A stretch of DNA of 64,000 nucleotides from Henckelia pumila. Taxonomy: Eukaryota > Streptophyta > Magnoliopsida > Lamiales > Gesneriaceae. The notes beneath the pieces are model-generated. The model did not search any database and was not told where the DNA came from. It worked only from the letters and a program-made list of their open reading frames with translations. Location of the stretch: the NCBI RefSeq assembly GCF_033568475.1, contig NC_133121.1:71080277-71144276 (forward strand). Reading direction: 5' to 3'. Every line of letters starts with the position of its first letter. Position 1 is the first letter of the stretch. Of this stretch, positions 47,081-58,745 are shown piece after piece. Both the position numbers and the translations under genes were made by a program.

Positions 47081-48840
47081 ATGATATACTGAGATGAAAC
47101 AGACAATTATCGATGATTGTTTAATTATTTTACTAAGACATAAAATAGGCGAAATTTATTTTATGAATCTCACTCCCACTATTTTAACGATTTCACTACC
47201 CTCTAGTGAAAACGGGAAACTGTTTTCCTTAGTGAGAACATGGAGTCCAATTGACAAACTATGGTCCCGAATAATATCAGCCAACCATAATTTTCAAAAG
47301 GTAGAGCCCAATTGCTTCCAAAGAAACCTCCACGTTTTTACCTCATGTCCAATAAGGGCCCAATGATATGACGCCGTTTATTGTGACATGTCAAGATGAC
47401 CCATCAATATTAAGTTGTGATGGACGGTCGCCATGTGGATCCCCCAATAATATGAGCCGATCCCATGGGAGTTCCACCCAACTTACAACATGTGTCGATC
47501 CAATGTACAGCTTTCCGACGAACGGGCCCCCCCAATAATATGAGCCGGACCGTATCCGCGGGTAGCATCTCATACATTGATCGTTGATGGAAGGTAGGAA
47601 CATTTAAACAAATTTAAATTTCCTTTATTTATCTTGATATCAATTTTAAATCATATTTAAAATGAGGGATTTTAATTTTGAAAATTTGTCTCATCATTTT
47701 TAAAATTTTGTATGCTTGCCGGATTCACACAATTTTGTCTAAAACATGCATACAACAATAATATCATATATTATATAGGATGATCGATTCCATTTCTAAT
47801 CGACCCGTGGTTGCCAATCACGAGTCTTAGTCCAATCCTAGGTAATATGCAGTATGCAATGCAATCCTATTACATTGAGCTTCCAATTTACATTTCTTCT
47901 GTCTTTATTGTCTGCTGGGCCCACCTCCATCTTCAAATCTTGATCTCCCACTAAATCTAATGTATTTACAATAAATAACAATGACAAGTAGGGGATACAT
48001 TTTTAAGGGGTGGGAACGGGCCATAAACCAAGCCCACTTTTATTACATATGACAATTCATATTGGGCCATAAACCAGGCCCATTAATAAATCCAACAACA
48101 ATAAAAACAAATGTAAATTCCTAACATACACCTACAAAATTGGTCATGGCAATCGATCATCCTTATCCAATAACATTTAATTCAAAATTAATTTATTGGA
48201 TAACATGCAATGGCAATTTAAATTTAAAAGGATAAAATCATATTTTATATATAAAATCTTATTTTACATACAAAATCATATTTTATCTTTTTATCAAATA
48301 AAATCATATTTTATCTATAAAATCCAATTTTATACATAAAATCATATTTTATCAATATATCCATAAGATCATATCTTATCATCAATTGTACCAAAAATTA
48401 ATTAATTTCATTCAATTTAACGGATAAAATATTTAAATTTTCAAAAAATTCAAATTTATCCAAAAATCAATTTTAAAATTTTCGGACTCGAACAATTCGA
48501 TCCGACGCCTCGTGGACCAATCAAAAACAATTTTCGATCGGACAAAAAATAGAATTTTAACATATTAAAATTTAATTTAAAATTAAAAAATAATTTTTCC
48601 CGCGGGCCGCCCGGGACATTCCCGGGCTGCCCGCGCCATAATGGGGTCGGGCCGGGCAGCGACGATCGCTGCCCTGGGCAGCGAGCGATCAAATCGTTGC
48701 CCCCCCGGGCAGCGATCCAATCGCTGCCCGGGTTTTTGCCCGAAATTTTTTTTTTTATTTTTAAAATATTTATTTTGTTTCAAAAACCGAGGCCTAAAAA
48801 TTTTTGTACAATCGATTAATTTAATCGCTTGATCTGAGCA
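47081..48840 (-). other. Untranslated leader of copia element 1
   Basis: About 1.76 kb between primer site and gag, with no frame. It contains four copies of an AATAATATGAGCC-like motif (47266-47550), AAAATC(A)TATTTTAT repeats (48236-48370) and a GC-rich palindromic block (48598-48745). An acceptor-like CAG preceded by pyrimidines lies on the minus strand at 47089-47091, just before the gag start. Confidence 0.8.
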
Positions 48841-48857
48841 ACCTGGCTCTGATACCA
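48841..48857 (-). other. Primer-binding site of copia element 1
   Basis: Minus strand TGGTATCAGAGCCAGGT, adjoining the LTR; complement of initiator tRNA-Met. Confidence 0.9.
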
Positions 48858-48858
48858 C

Positions 48859-50704
48859 TGTTGGAGAACGCGGCGATCAGATCAATCAGGATTGATACCC
48901 GGTGCAGCGGAAGTTTAAAAATTTTATATGGAACGATTCCATATTGGGTATCTAAACTTTTACGATTAAATTGTGTGTGTAAAAATTAAATAACAATTAT
49001 AAATTTTTACCTTTAATCTCGAATCGAGATTTTGGACACCAACAGATTGCTCTGCTCTTGTTGTATATCCCTGGAACTGATGGACGAACTGTTCTTCAAT
49101 CAGGTCCACGAACGGATATTTAATCCCTCTGATAGATTGCACTAGAAAATCTATCAGAAGTTTCTACGAAGAGATTAACGAATTTGATCCGTTAAACCAG
49201 ACTGTAATTCAAAATTCACAGACTGGATTTTACCGAGCAGAGGGGAAAGGGGGAGGCCACTACTGAGAGAAAATAAATAGTTTTTTCGAAAATTTGTGAC
49301 CTATTCTATATAATTTCTGTACTGCAATAACTTATTTATAATGTAGGCCACTAACATCTTAGGGCCCATTAGTCATAAGTTCAAGCCCGACAAGCAAAGC
49401 CCGCATGTTCAGAAATTAATATAAAATTTATCGTGACTCCGATTGATAAACCGATTTCACCAATGTGCACAGAAACCATTTCTGCACCTTTTAAAGTCAA
49501 GATAAATTTTTCTGAATCCGAATTCAGTGATTTCCAAAAATGCTCATCCCTATGTCATTTTAGGAAATCTTACTCCTCTACTCATAATTAAGAAGTTCAA
49601 CTTCTTTGTTCATTAAATTTAACTCTTTAAATTTAACTATCTCAACGGGGATTAGAAATCCATTACTCTGTGTGACCCTCAATGGTTCAGGGATACAGCT
49701 AGCCGTGGGCTCACAACTCCTTGTGACTCGGAACAACAATTTCCGACTTGCCCATCGAATCATGGTAAGAGCGCCTAGCAACATCGCCCCATGATTCCAT
49801 AGGTATCACTGATAGTGCCTGCAAGAACCAATAGATTTTGGTTAGCGTACAGTACGGTCCCTTCATCCATATATCCCGATCGAATCAACAACCATTGGTA
49901 TATCGAGAGTCGTTCGAGATTCGATAACTATGCAATACATCTTGAAGATCAAATAGTGACATCGCATGTGTTACTAAGAAACCATTTCTTAAAACACATC
50001 ATGTACTCTGGCCAGAGATTCGTCACACTAATATCTCCTCAGATCGCATAGGATATCCACACTCGCAAGTATGTGGTGAATCCTCGACAACAAAGCATCG
50101 ACTCCTATATGTGTTGTAACTGTACCCAATCCCGACACCTGATGACCCCAATAGAGTCGGTAAACGAGTCAAAGCACAGTACTAGCATATAGAGTCTCAA
50201 TTATGTTTCAAGTAATAAGGACTAATGGTGTACAACCAAAACCGCGGACTTTATCCACTCGATAAGTGATAACCACTTGGAAAGTCCGGATAGGGTAGTT
50301 CGATCATTCATCATATGAATATCCATTTGCATGCTTCGAACATCTCTATGTTCCTTACCAATGAAAAGTGGTACTCTGCATCGCAAATGCTAGTCTCAAA
50401 CTCGAGCGATCCTTATCCTTATTATCGGACGGCTCAATCGACTAGGAACAGTTTAGAATATACAGTGACTATAAGATGTGTTTCATGATAGACATCTCCA
50501 TGTTCTACCACATCTTACATACACTATAGTATATTCAAGGTCTTTATCAAAACAACAATAGTATATCACAATATAACAATATGAAGAAAGATAAAGTCAT
50601 TGCCATTAATAAAAGTGTAAATAATATTAAACAAAAGATTGTTTATACAAAGAGTCATCAAAGCCCTTAGCCACAAGTTGGCTCTCCGGGCACCCACTCT
50701 TTCA
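48859..50704 (-). repeat. 5' LTR of copia element 1 (1846 bp)
   Basis: On + it starts TGTTGGAGAACGCGG and ends CACTCTTTCA, followed by AGATG. Nearly identical to 41803-43648. A donor-like AAAG/GTAAAA lies on the minus strand (GT complement at 49009-49010). Confidence 0.95.
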
Positions 50705-51038
50705 AGATGAGTCTCATATACTGCAGCCGTATGAAGTACAGTTGGATACAGATTTAACATATGTGGAGAGACCATTACGTATCATGGGTCATAAGGACAA
50801 GGTATTGCGTAACAAGATCATTCCTCTTGTTCTAGTTTAGTGGCAGCGCCAAGGCACTGAGGAAGCCACCTGGGAACTAGAGAGCCGCATGCATTTTGAG
50901 CATCCTGAGCTATTTTGATTGTATTTTCATGCTGTATCTTGAAAAATGCTGTATGATAATAAAAAATTCTTTGCTCAGTGTTGAGTTTGCATACTTAAGA
51001 TGTATTTTGAGGACGAAAATATCTTAAGTGGGGGAGAA
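50705..51038 (+). pseudogene. pol: Gypsy pol 3' end, continuation after the copia insertion
   Basis: Translation gives the integrase C-terminal tail (YVERPLRIMGHKDKVLRNK, then WQRQGTEEATWELES and HPELF). This is the chromo-like end typical of plant gypsy pol, with an in-frame stop near 50837. It is followed by TTTTGAGGACGAAAA (51005-51018) and polypurine tract AAGTGGGGGAGAA. It joins 41802 once the copia element and one AGATG copy are removed. Confidence 0.88.
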
Positions 51039-52167
51039 TATAGTAGCCCGGTTATATTTTACAAGACTAAGAGATTTAAAAGGTTAAAACATGATTAAGG
51101 AAGCTCCGATCTGCTGGCAGGGACACGTGTCAAAGATTCATTATACGTGGTGCTCGGTGCCAATTGGAAGCTCCGATAGCAGGGATCGGAGGTCCCGATC
51201 GTGGCCTATAAATATGGGGTTTAGAGCCTCATTTCCTTGCTCATTCAATCTTCCCAAATCTTGATTCTTAGTAGAAATAGGGTGTTTCTATCCATCTTTG
51301 GCAAGGGACGGTGCTTTGGCGAGGCGTCCAGAAGTCGTAGCAGAGTTGTGCCCAAGTTCTAGGGCATTCGACAACAAAGAACTGACGATGAACTACTCGA
51401 GATCCTATAAATAGTTTGGGAGTATCTATTAGATAAGTTAAGGCCTTTAGATATTGTTTAGTGATTTAATGATCTTGTGAATATAGGCTTGGACATAGAG
51501 ATGTGTAGCTTGCCTTGTAGAATTAAGGTACGAAAGTACTGTTCGAGATACCCTGTCTGAGTATGCATGTATTATGTGTTGCATTGATTATATGACATGA
51601 TTTTATCTGCATATATTATGACATGTTATTATGCTTCATGCATGATCTTCTTAAGCTTATATCCTTGCGATATTCGGTAGTAGGGTGTTTACCTATCTTG
51701 TTAGTGGAGGGTTGGACGCGTGGACTCGTGTTAGTTCACCATTATTCCACTGTTGGGTATGGGAGTCACCTCTTGGGGCGACGACGCAGAGTGCTACATA
51801 CCTAGGGCCCAAGTCTATTCTTGACTAGAGATTCTTGACCTCGAGTCTTGGTAACCCGTATATTTGCATACATGCACATATAATATTGTATACTCATACT
51901 TTCGTACTAAGTGTTTTATGCTCACGTCCTCGTACTATTTTTGGACACCCATTCGACGGGACAGTTGCAGGTAGTTCTCCTAGAGATTTGGAGATTGGGT
52001 GGTGACCAAGGCAGTATTGCAGGGTCAGCCACTAGATTTTACCTTATTGGTATTAAGTTATTTTTATAGTTTGAACTTCTGCAGTATATCTCTGATTATG
52101 GTTAACTATTGATTAATTACATTCCTATGTTTCTAATTAGTAGGTGACCACGATGCGGATCACTACA
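51039..52167 (+). repeat. 3' LTR of gypsy element (1129 bp, array deleted)
   Basis: Starts TATAGTAGCCCG (the second base is changed from G) and ends CGGATCACTACA. Compared with the 5' LTR it lacks about 0.37 kb corresponding to most of the palindrome array: after AACATGATTAA (about 51100) it resumes at the last array copy. Otherwise collinear. Confidence 0.85.
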
Positions 52168-52930
52168 ACCCCAGTTCAGTTTGGACTTAGACACTGACAA
52201 ACTGAAACTCCTAATATGCTCAACTGAAAAATACAATACACAAACTGATTCTAGTACAATAGTTTACATCTAAAAAATTTAGCACAAAGTGATCCTTAAA
52301 TGATCGGATACAAAACTTGTAAAGTGTTCTTTTGAGTGATTTTGATAAGTTTGATTGAATGCTTTAGATCTTTGCCAATTGCTTGCAGAATACGTGTGTT
52401 CAAGAGATTCAAGATTTTTCAAGAGTTTTCCAAATTGATCTGAATGTCTATTTATAGACATAAATCTAACGGTCAATATTTCAAAATAGATATTCTTCCA
52501 CAAATATTAGCCGTTGTTTTTTGTCCTTTAGTCAACGTCATTATTCCCTGACATCTGTACCAAAGTATTGCACATGAAATATTAGGAAGCCGTTTTTAGT
52601 AAGGGAAAAATATCCAAAAATAGTTTAGTCTCTGACATAAACTGATTGTCCTTTGAGAATATTTGATGGACTCTAACTGATGACATTTAAATAATTCAGT
52701 TGAATTTACAAATTTAGTAAGACTGTCTAGTCCAATTTGGTCACCATGTTCAGTTTGAGTAACTTCAGTTCGAGTAAACTTCAGTTAAGGAAAATTTGTG
52801 GACTCAGTTAGTTACTCAGTTTGGGCACTCCATTTTGATAATTTAGTTAAACTCGTGGAATTCTAGTTCAATTCTTATATCAGTTTTGTCTATTCATTTT
52901 GTTAACACCAAAACCTTTATCACTCCAACA
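52168..52930 (-). repeat. Copia LTR (third family), 5' part
   Basis: On the minus strand it begins TGTTGGAGTGATAAAGG at 52930, a copia-style terminus, and is CAGTT/AACTG-rich. Its other part is 36716-37048. The gypsy element lies between the halves with an ATCCC/ACCCC duplication. Confidence 0.55.
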
Positions 52931-53166
52931 CATTTTCAAATGCCAATTCAAAGTTTTCTCTCGATCTCTAGTGTATTTCTGAGTGTTTTAAGCCATATAA
53001 TTGAGGATCGAACGATAGCAAAACGCTTCTAGTGTCGTGGTAAAGATGTGACTAAGTTCTTAACACTTTGAAATTAGTGGATTGACGACGGACGTAGGTA
53101 TAATTCTAAAATCCAAGTAGCTATTAGGAGTAGGCATTAGCTTAGTTAAGCCATATAAGTCTAATG
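52931..53166 (+). repeat. Gypsy LTR fragment, + orientation
   Basis: About 53080-53160 (GACGACGGACGTAGGTATA through AGTAGGCATTAGCTTAG) matches the 37755-37830 part of the LTR family. It ends abruptly against an inverted LTR fragment. Confidence 0.5.
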
Positions 53167-54456
53167 TAACACCAAGGACATGAGCGAAAATCACCCAGTA
53201 CGAACGTATGAGTATACAAAACTAATATGATGCATGCAACATGAGATGACTGGGTGATTGGTCAACTACTAAGTCCTGCTCAGACTAGGTGCCAATGAGT
53301 ATGTAGCACCACCTGAGAATCCGACCGCGAGGTGGCTCACACACTCGTCTAGATCACCACAGTATTATTCTCTGCCATTGCGTTAACTCCTGGTCTCACA
53401 AAATATAACAAGTATAGGGCTGAGCGACCATACGAGAAAGGCTATATCAAAAGAGATACAGGTCAACATGTATGTGCACATGCAGTATGTATGGAAAACA
53501 GTAAAACATGTATTATGGCACATAAATGCAACATATAAGAATGCATACTCAGCTGACAATCTCAGTCAGTACTTACATACCTATACATGATAGATAAAGT
53601 ATAATCAGGGCAGATGTTCCAAGCCTATATTTAAGTAGTTATCATATCACTAATCATGTTCTAAAAGCCTTAACTAAGCTAATAAATACTCCTATTTTCT
53701 CATATAATTCTTGGACTATACTTTCTTCCATCGTTAGCCCGCTGATGTCGATATCCTTGGAATAGAAGCACAACTCCACAGCTATTAGAAAAGCACCTCA
53801 CTATTATCGGGCCCTCAATATATAGACTGAATCAAGAGAGGAAATATGTGAGTTGTGACTTCTGAAATGATCCTTTGAGCCCCATTTATGGACGGAGTTC
53901 GGACGCTCCGTACTTGGGTTCGGATCTTCTGAACTTTGAATGCCCGACACGTATCTTGGTGTCTGATTTTGAACGCTCCGAACCCATCTTTGGACGTCCA
54001 AAATCTGCATGCAATGGATGAGTCACCGATGCATAGAAATTTCTCTGACAGCTGGACTCGGAAGCTCCGATCGGGTCTTCGAACCTTTCGATCTACCACG
54101 TGGCCTGCATCCAAACATAGACTCATCGAATTAGTTGCCTTGTTAGGGATCGTACGTTTCAATCTTGAAGACATTCTGAACTATCCCTTAGCTTCCAAAC
54201 TTAAACTGTGCCTCTGAATATGTTCAGGCCTTCCGAACTGCCTTGCTTCCGAACTTGTCAAGGGTTCGGTGTTTCCGAACTATACATCGGATCTTTCAAA
54301 CTCTCCGGTGATTCCGAAGCTTAGAATTTATATATATTTATTCTAATTAATCCCTTGATTTGTTTATATTTTAATCCTTAATCCTGTTTAACACAGTGAA
54401 AGGTTTAAGATTTTAGAATGCAGTAATTAACTTAAAACAATGTACGGGTTACTAAA
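53167..54456 (-). repeat. Inverted gypsy LTR (related family), 3' truncated
   Basis: Minus strand starts TTTAGTAACCCG at 54456 and follows the 37049-type and 4480-type LTRs. It carries many TTCGGA/TCCGAA palindromes (53885-54320). The end expected to read GGGTCACTACA is missing at 53167. Confidence 0.65.
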
Positions 54457-54914
54457 TTCTCCTCAACTTAAGAAATTTCATACTCGAAATGTAAGTCTAG
54501 GGTGGTAAACCAAGATATACTAAAAATCATGATTTATTTCATTGAAGATGATTTACACATATACATGATATTCATAATACACATCAAACAACTCAGAATA
54601 TTCTATCTTCATAGGGATTTCAAGTTCCCAAGTTGCTTCTTCAGTACTCCTACACTGACATTGTACCATGATCAATGGTATGCGCTTGTTCCGGAGTACC
54701 TTCTCTTTCCTATCAAGGATCCAGAGTGGTCATTCCACATGCAATAGATCTGGTTCTATATGAACTTATATGTATCAAACGTGACTCATCAGTTATAAAC
54801 CATTGAAGCAACGACACGTGGAAGACGTCATGAATATTGGAGAGATTCGACGGTAGTGCTAGACGATAAGAAACGTCTCCTACCTTCTCTAGGATCTGAA
54901 ATGGTCCAATGTAC
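54457..54914 (-). pseudogene. Gypsy integrase C-terminal remnant
   Basis: Minus-strand translation from 54914 gives YIGPFQILEKVGDVSYRLAL, then IHDVFHVSLL, then stops. The polypurine-like CTTAAGTTGAGGAGAA is next to the LTR at 54456. It is the internal end of the element whose LTR is 53167-54456, cut by the copia LTR at 54915. Confidence 0.8.
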
Positions 54915-56769
54915 TGAAAGAGTGGGTGCCCAGTGAGCCAACTTGTGGCTAAGGGCTTTGATGACTCTTTGTATAAACAATCTTTTGTTTAATATAATTT
55001 ACACTTTTATTAATGGCAATGACTTTATCTTTCTTCATATTGTTATATTGTGATATACTATTGTTGTTTTGATAAAGACCTTGAATATACTATAGTGTAT
55101 GTAAGATGTGGTAGAACATGGAGATGTCTATCATGAAACACATCTTATAGTCACTGTATATTCTAAACTGTTCCTAGTCGATTGAGCCGTCCGATAATAA
55201 GGATAAGGATCGCTCGAGTTTGAGACTAGCATTTGCGATGCGGAGTACCACGTTTCATTGGTAAGGAACATAGAGATGTTCGAAGCATGCAAATGGATAT
55301 TCATATGATGAATGATCGAACTACCCTATCCGGACTTTCCAAGTGGTTATCACTTATCGAGTGGATAAAGTCCGCGGTTTTGGTTGTACACCATTAGTCC
55401 TTATTACTTGAAACATCATTGAGACTCTATATGCTAGTACTGTGCTTTGACTCGTTTACCGACTCTATTGGGGTCATAAGGTGTCGGGATTGGGTACAGT
55501 TACAACACATATAGGAGTCGATGCTTTGTTGTCAAGGATTCACCACATACTTGCGAGTGTGGATATCCTATGCGATCTGAGGAGATATTAGTGTGACGAA
55601 TCTCTGGCCAGAGTACATGATGTGATTTAAGAAATGGTTTCTTAGTAGCGCATGCGATGTCACTATTTGATCTTCAAGATGCATTGCATAGTTATCGAAT
55701 CTCGAGCGACTCTCGATATACCAATGGTTGTTGATTCGATCGGGATATATGGATGAAGGGACCGTACTGTACGCTAACCAAAATCTACTGGTTCTTGTAG
55801 GCACTATCAGTGATACCTAGGGAATCATGGGGCGATGTTGCTAGGCGCTCATACCATGATTCGATGGGCAAGTCGGAAATTGTTGTTCCGAGTCACAAGG
55901 AGTTGTGAGCCCACGGCTAGCTGTATCCCTGAACCATTGAGGGTCACACAGTGTAATGGATTTTTAATCCCCGTTGAGATAGTTAAATTTAAAGAGTTAA
56001 ATTTAATGAACGAAGAAGTTGGACTTCTTATTTAAGAGTAGAGGAGTAAGATTTCCTAAAATGACATAGGGATGGCCATTTTTGGAAATCACTGAATTCG
56101 GATTCAGAAAAATTTATCTTGACTTTAAAAGGTGCAGAAATGGTTTCTGTGCACATTGGTGAAATCGGTTTATCAATCGGAGTCACGATAAATTTTATAT
56201 TAATTTCTGAACATGCGGGATTTGCTTGTCGGGCTTGAACTTATGACTAATGGGCCCTAAGCTGTTAGTGGCCTGCATTATAAATAATTTATTGCAGTAT
56301 AGAAATTACACAGAACAGGCACAAAATTTTCGAAAACCCTAAGCTATTTTTCTTAAAGTGGCCGCCCCCTCTCCCTCTCTCTACTCGAGAAAAATTCCAG
56401 CCTGTGATTTTGAATTACAGTCTGGTTTAACGGATCAAATTCGTTAACTCTCTTCGTAGAAAACTTCTGATAAATTTTCTAGTGCAATCTATCAGAGGGA
56501 TTAAATATCCGTTCGTGGACCTGATTGAAGAACTGTTCGTCCATCGGTTCCAGGGAGATACAACAAGAGCAGAGAAATCTGTTGGTGTCCAGAATCTCGA
56601 TTCGAGATTAAAGGTAAAAATTTTATAATAGTTATTTAAATTTTTACACACACAATTTAATCGTAAAGATTTGATACCCAATATGGAATCGTTCCATATA
56701 ATAAAATTTTTAAACTTCCGCTGCACCGAGTATCAATCTTGTTTGATCTGAACGCCGCGCACTCCAACA
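54915..56769 (+). repeat. Copia LTR in + orientation (element 2)
   Basis: Starts TGAAAGAGTGGGTGCCC and ends GCACTCCAACA; reverse complement of the LTRs of copia element 1. 1855 bp. Pentamer TGTAC precedes it; its repeat is not found in the window. A donor-like AAAG/GTAAAA is at 56611-56619. Confidence 0.93.
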
Positions 56770-58651
56770 GTGGTCTCAGAGCCAGGTTGCTCAGATCAAG
56801 CGATTAAATTAATCGATTGTACAAAAATTTTTTAGGCCTCGGTTTTTGAAACAAAATAAATATTTTAAAATAAAAATATTTTTTTTCGGGCAAAAAATCG
56901 CTGCCCGGGAGGTGCAGCGATGGTCGCTGCCCCGGGCAGCGCACGGTGCTGCCCTGCGCAGCGCTGGGCGCTGCCCGGCGCAGCGCTGGGCGCTGCGCAG
57001 GGCAGCGCTCGGCGCTGCCCAGGGCAGCGATCGTCGCTGCCCGGCCCGGGAACGTCCCGGGCGGCCCGCGGGAAAAATTATTTTAATTTTTTAAATTAAA
57101 TTTTAATATGTTAAAATTCTATTTTTGGTCCGATCGAAAATTGTTTTGATTGGTCCACAAGGCGTCGGATCGAATTGTTCGAGTCCGAAAATTTTAAAAT
57201 TGATTTTTGGATAAATTTGAATTTTTGGAAAATTTTAATATTTTATCCTTTAATTGAATTTTGAAATTAATTAATTTTTGGTACAATTGATGATAAGATG
57301 TGATCTTATGGATATATTGAGTAAAATATGATTTTATGTATAAAATTGGATTTTATAGATAAAATATGATTTTATTTGATAAAAGGATAAAATATGATTT
57401 TATATGTAAAATAAGATTTTATGTATGAGATATGATTTTATCTTTTTTAAATTTAAATTGCCATTGCATGTTATCCAATAAATTAATTTTGAATTAAATG
57501 TTATTGGATAAGGATGATCGATTGCCATGACCAATTTTGTAGGTGTATGTTAGGAATTTACATTTGTTTTATTGTTGTTGGTTTTATTAATGGGCCTGGT
57601 TTATGGCCCAATATGAATGTCATATGTAATAAAAGTGGGCTTGGTTTATGGCCCGTTCCCACCCCTTAAAAATGTATCCCCTACTTGTCATTGTTATTTA
57701 TTGTAAATACATTAGATTTAGTGGGAGATCAAGATTTGAAGATGGAGGTGGGCCCAGCAGACAATAAAGACAGAAGAAATGTAAATTGGAAGCAAATGTA
57801 ATAGGATTGCATTTCATACTGCATATTACCTAGGATTGGACTAAGACTCGTGATTGGCAACCACGGGTCGATTAGAAATGGAATCGATCATCCTATATAA
57901 TATGTGATATTATAGTTGTATGCATGTTTTAGACAAAATTGTGTGAATCCGACAAGCATACAAAATTTTAAAAATGATGAGACAAATTTTTATAATTAAA
58001 AATCCCTCATTTTAAATATGATTTAAAATTGATATCAAGATAAATAAAGAAAATTTAAATTTGTTTAAATGTTCCTACCTTCCATCAACGATCAATGTAT
58101 GAGATGCTACCCGCGGATACGGTCCGGCTCATATTATTGGGGGGGCCCGTTCGTCGGAAAGCTGTACATTGGATCGACACATGTTGTAAGTTGGGTGGAA
58201 CTCCCATGAGATCGGCTCATATTATTGGGGGATCCACATGGCGACCGTCCATCACAACTTAATATTGATGGGTCATCTTGACATGTCACAATAATCGGCG
58301 TCATATTATTGGGCCCTTATTGGACATGAGGTAAAAAAAAAACGTGGAGGTTGCTTTAGAAGCAATTGGGCTCTACCTTTTGAAAATTATGGTTGGCTGA
58401 TATTATTCGGGACTATAAGTTTGTCAATTGGACTCCATGTTCTCACTAAGAAAAACAGTTTCCCGTTTTCACTAGAGGGTAGTGAAATCGTTAAAATAGT
58501 GGGAGTGAGATTCATAAAATAAATTTTGCCTATTTTATGTCTTAGTAAATTGCTTAAACAATCACTGATATTTGTCTGTTTCTTTTCAGTATTTCATACA
58601 ATGAATTCGCGTAATCCACTTTTCTCGATCCTCGAACAAAATAAGTTCACT
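56770..58651 (+). mobile_element. Copia leader and first codons of gag, + orientation (element 2, truncated)
   Basis: The primer site (GTGGTCTCAGAGCCAGGT, one change) starts the region, which then follows the reverse complement of the 47081-48858 leader. It has an expanded GC-rich array (56894-57075), four GGCTCATATTATTGGG-like motifs (58124-58412) and an acceptor-like TTTCTTTTCAG (ending 58589). ATG at 58601 begins gag (MNSRNPLFSILEQNKFT), which stops matching after 17 codons at about 58651, where inverted leader sequence begins. Confidence 0.85.
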
Positions 58652-58745
58652 GATATTTTATTTTGTTTCAAAAACCGAGACTCAAAAATTTTGTACAATT
58701 GATTAATTCAATCGATTGATCTGAGCAACCTGGCTCTGATACCAC
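58652..58745 (-). mobile_element. Copia leader start, - orientation
   Basis: Equivalent to about 48765-48858 of element 1: minus strand TGGTATCAGAGCCAGGTTGC followed by about 70 bp of leader. It faces the + strand leader head to head at about 58651. Confidence 0.85.

Noticed and set aside
55568..55804. 78-residue frame repeated at 42759, 49815, 55568 and 59718
   Set aside because: Lies inside every copia LTR copy and follows LTR repeat structure; partly broken in the 59718 copy, no domain, so not treated as a gene.
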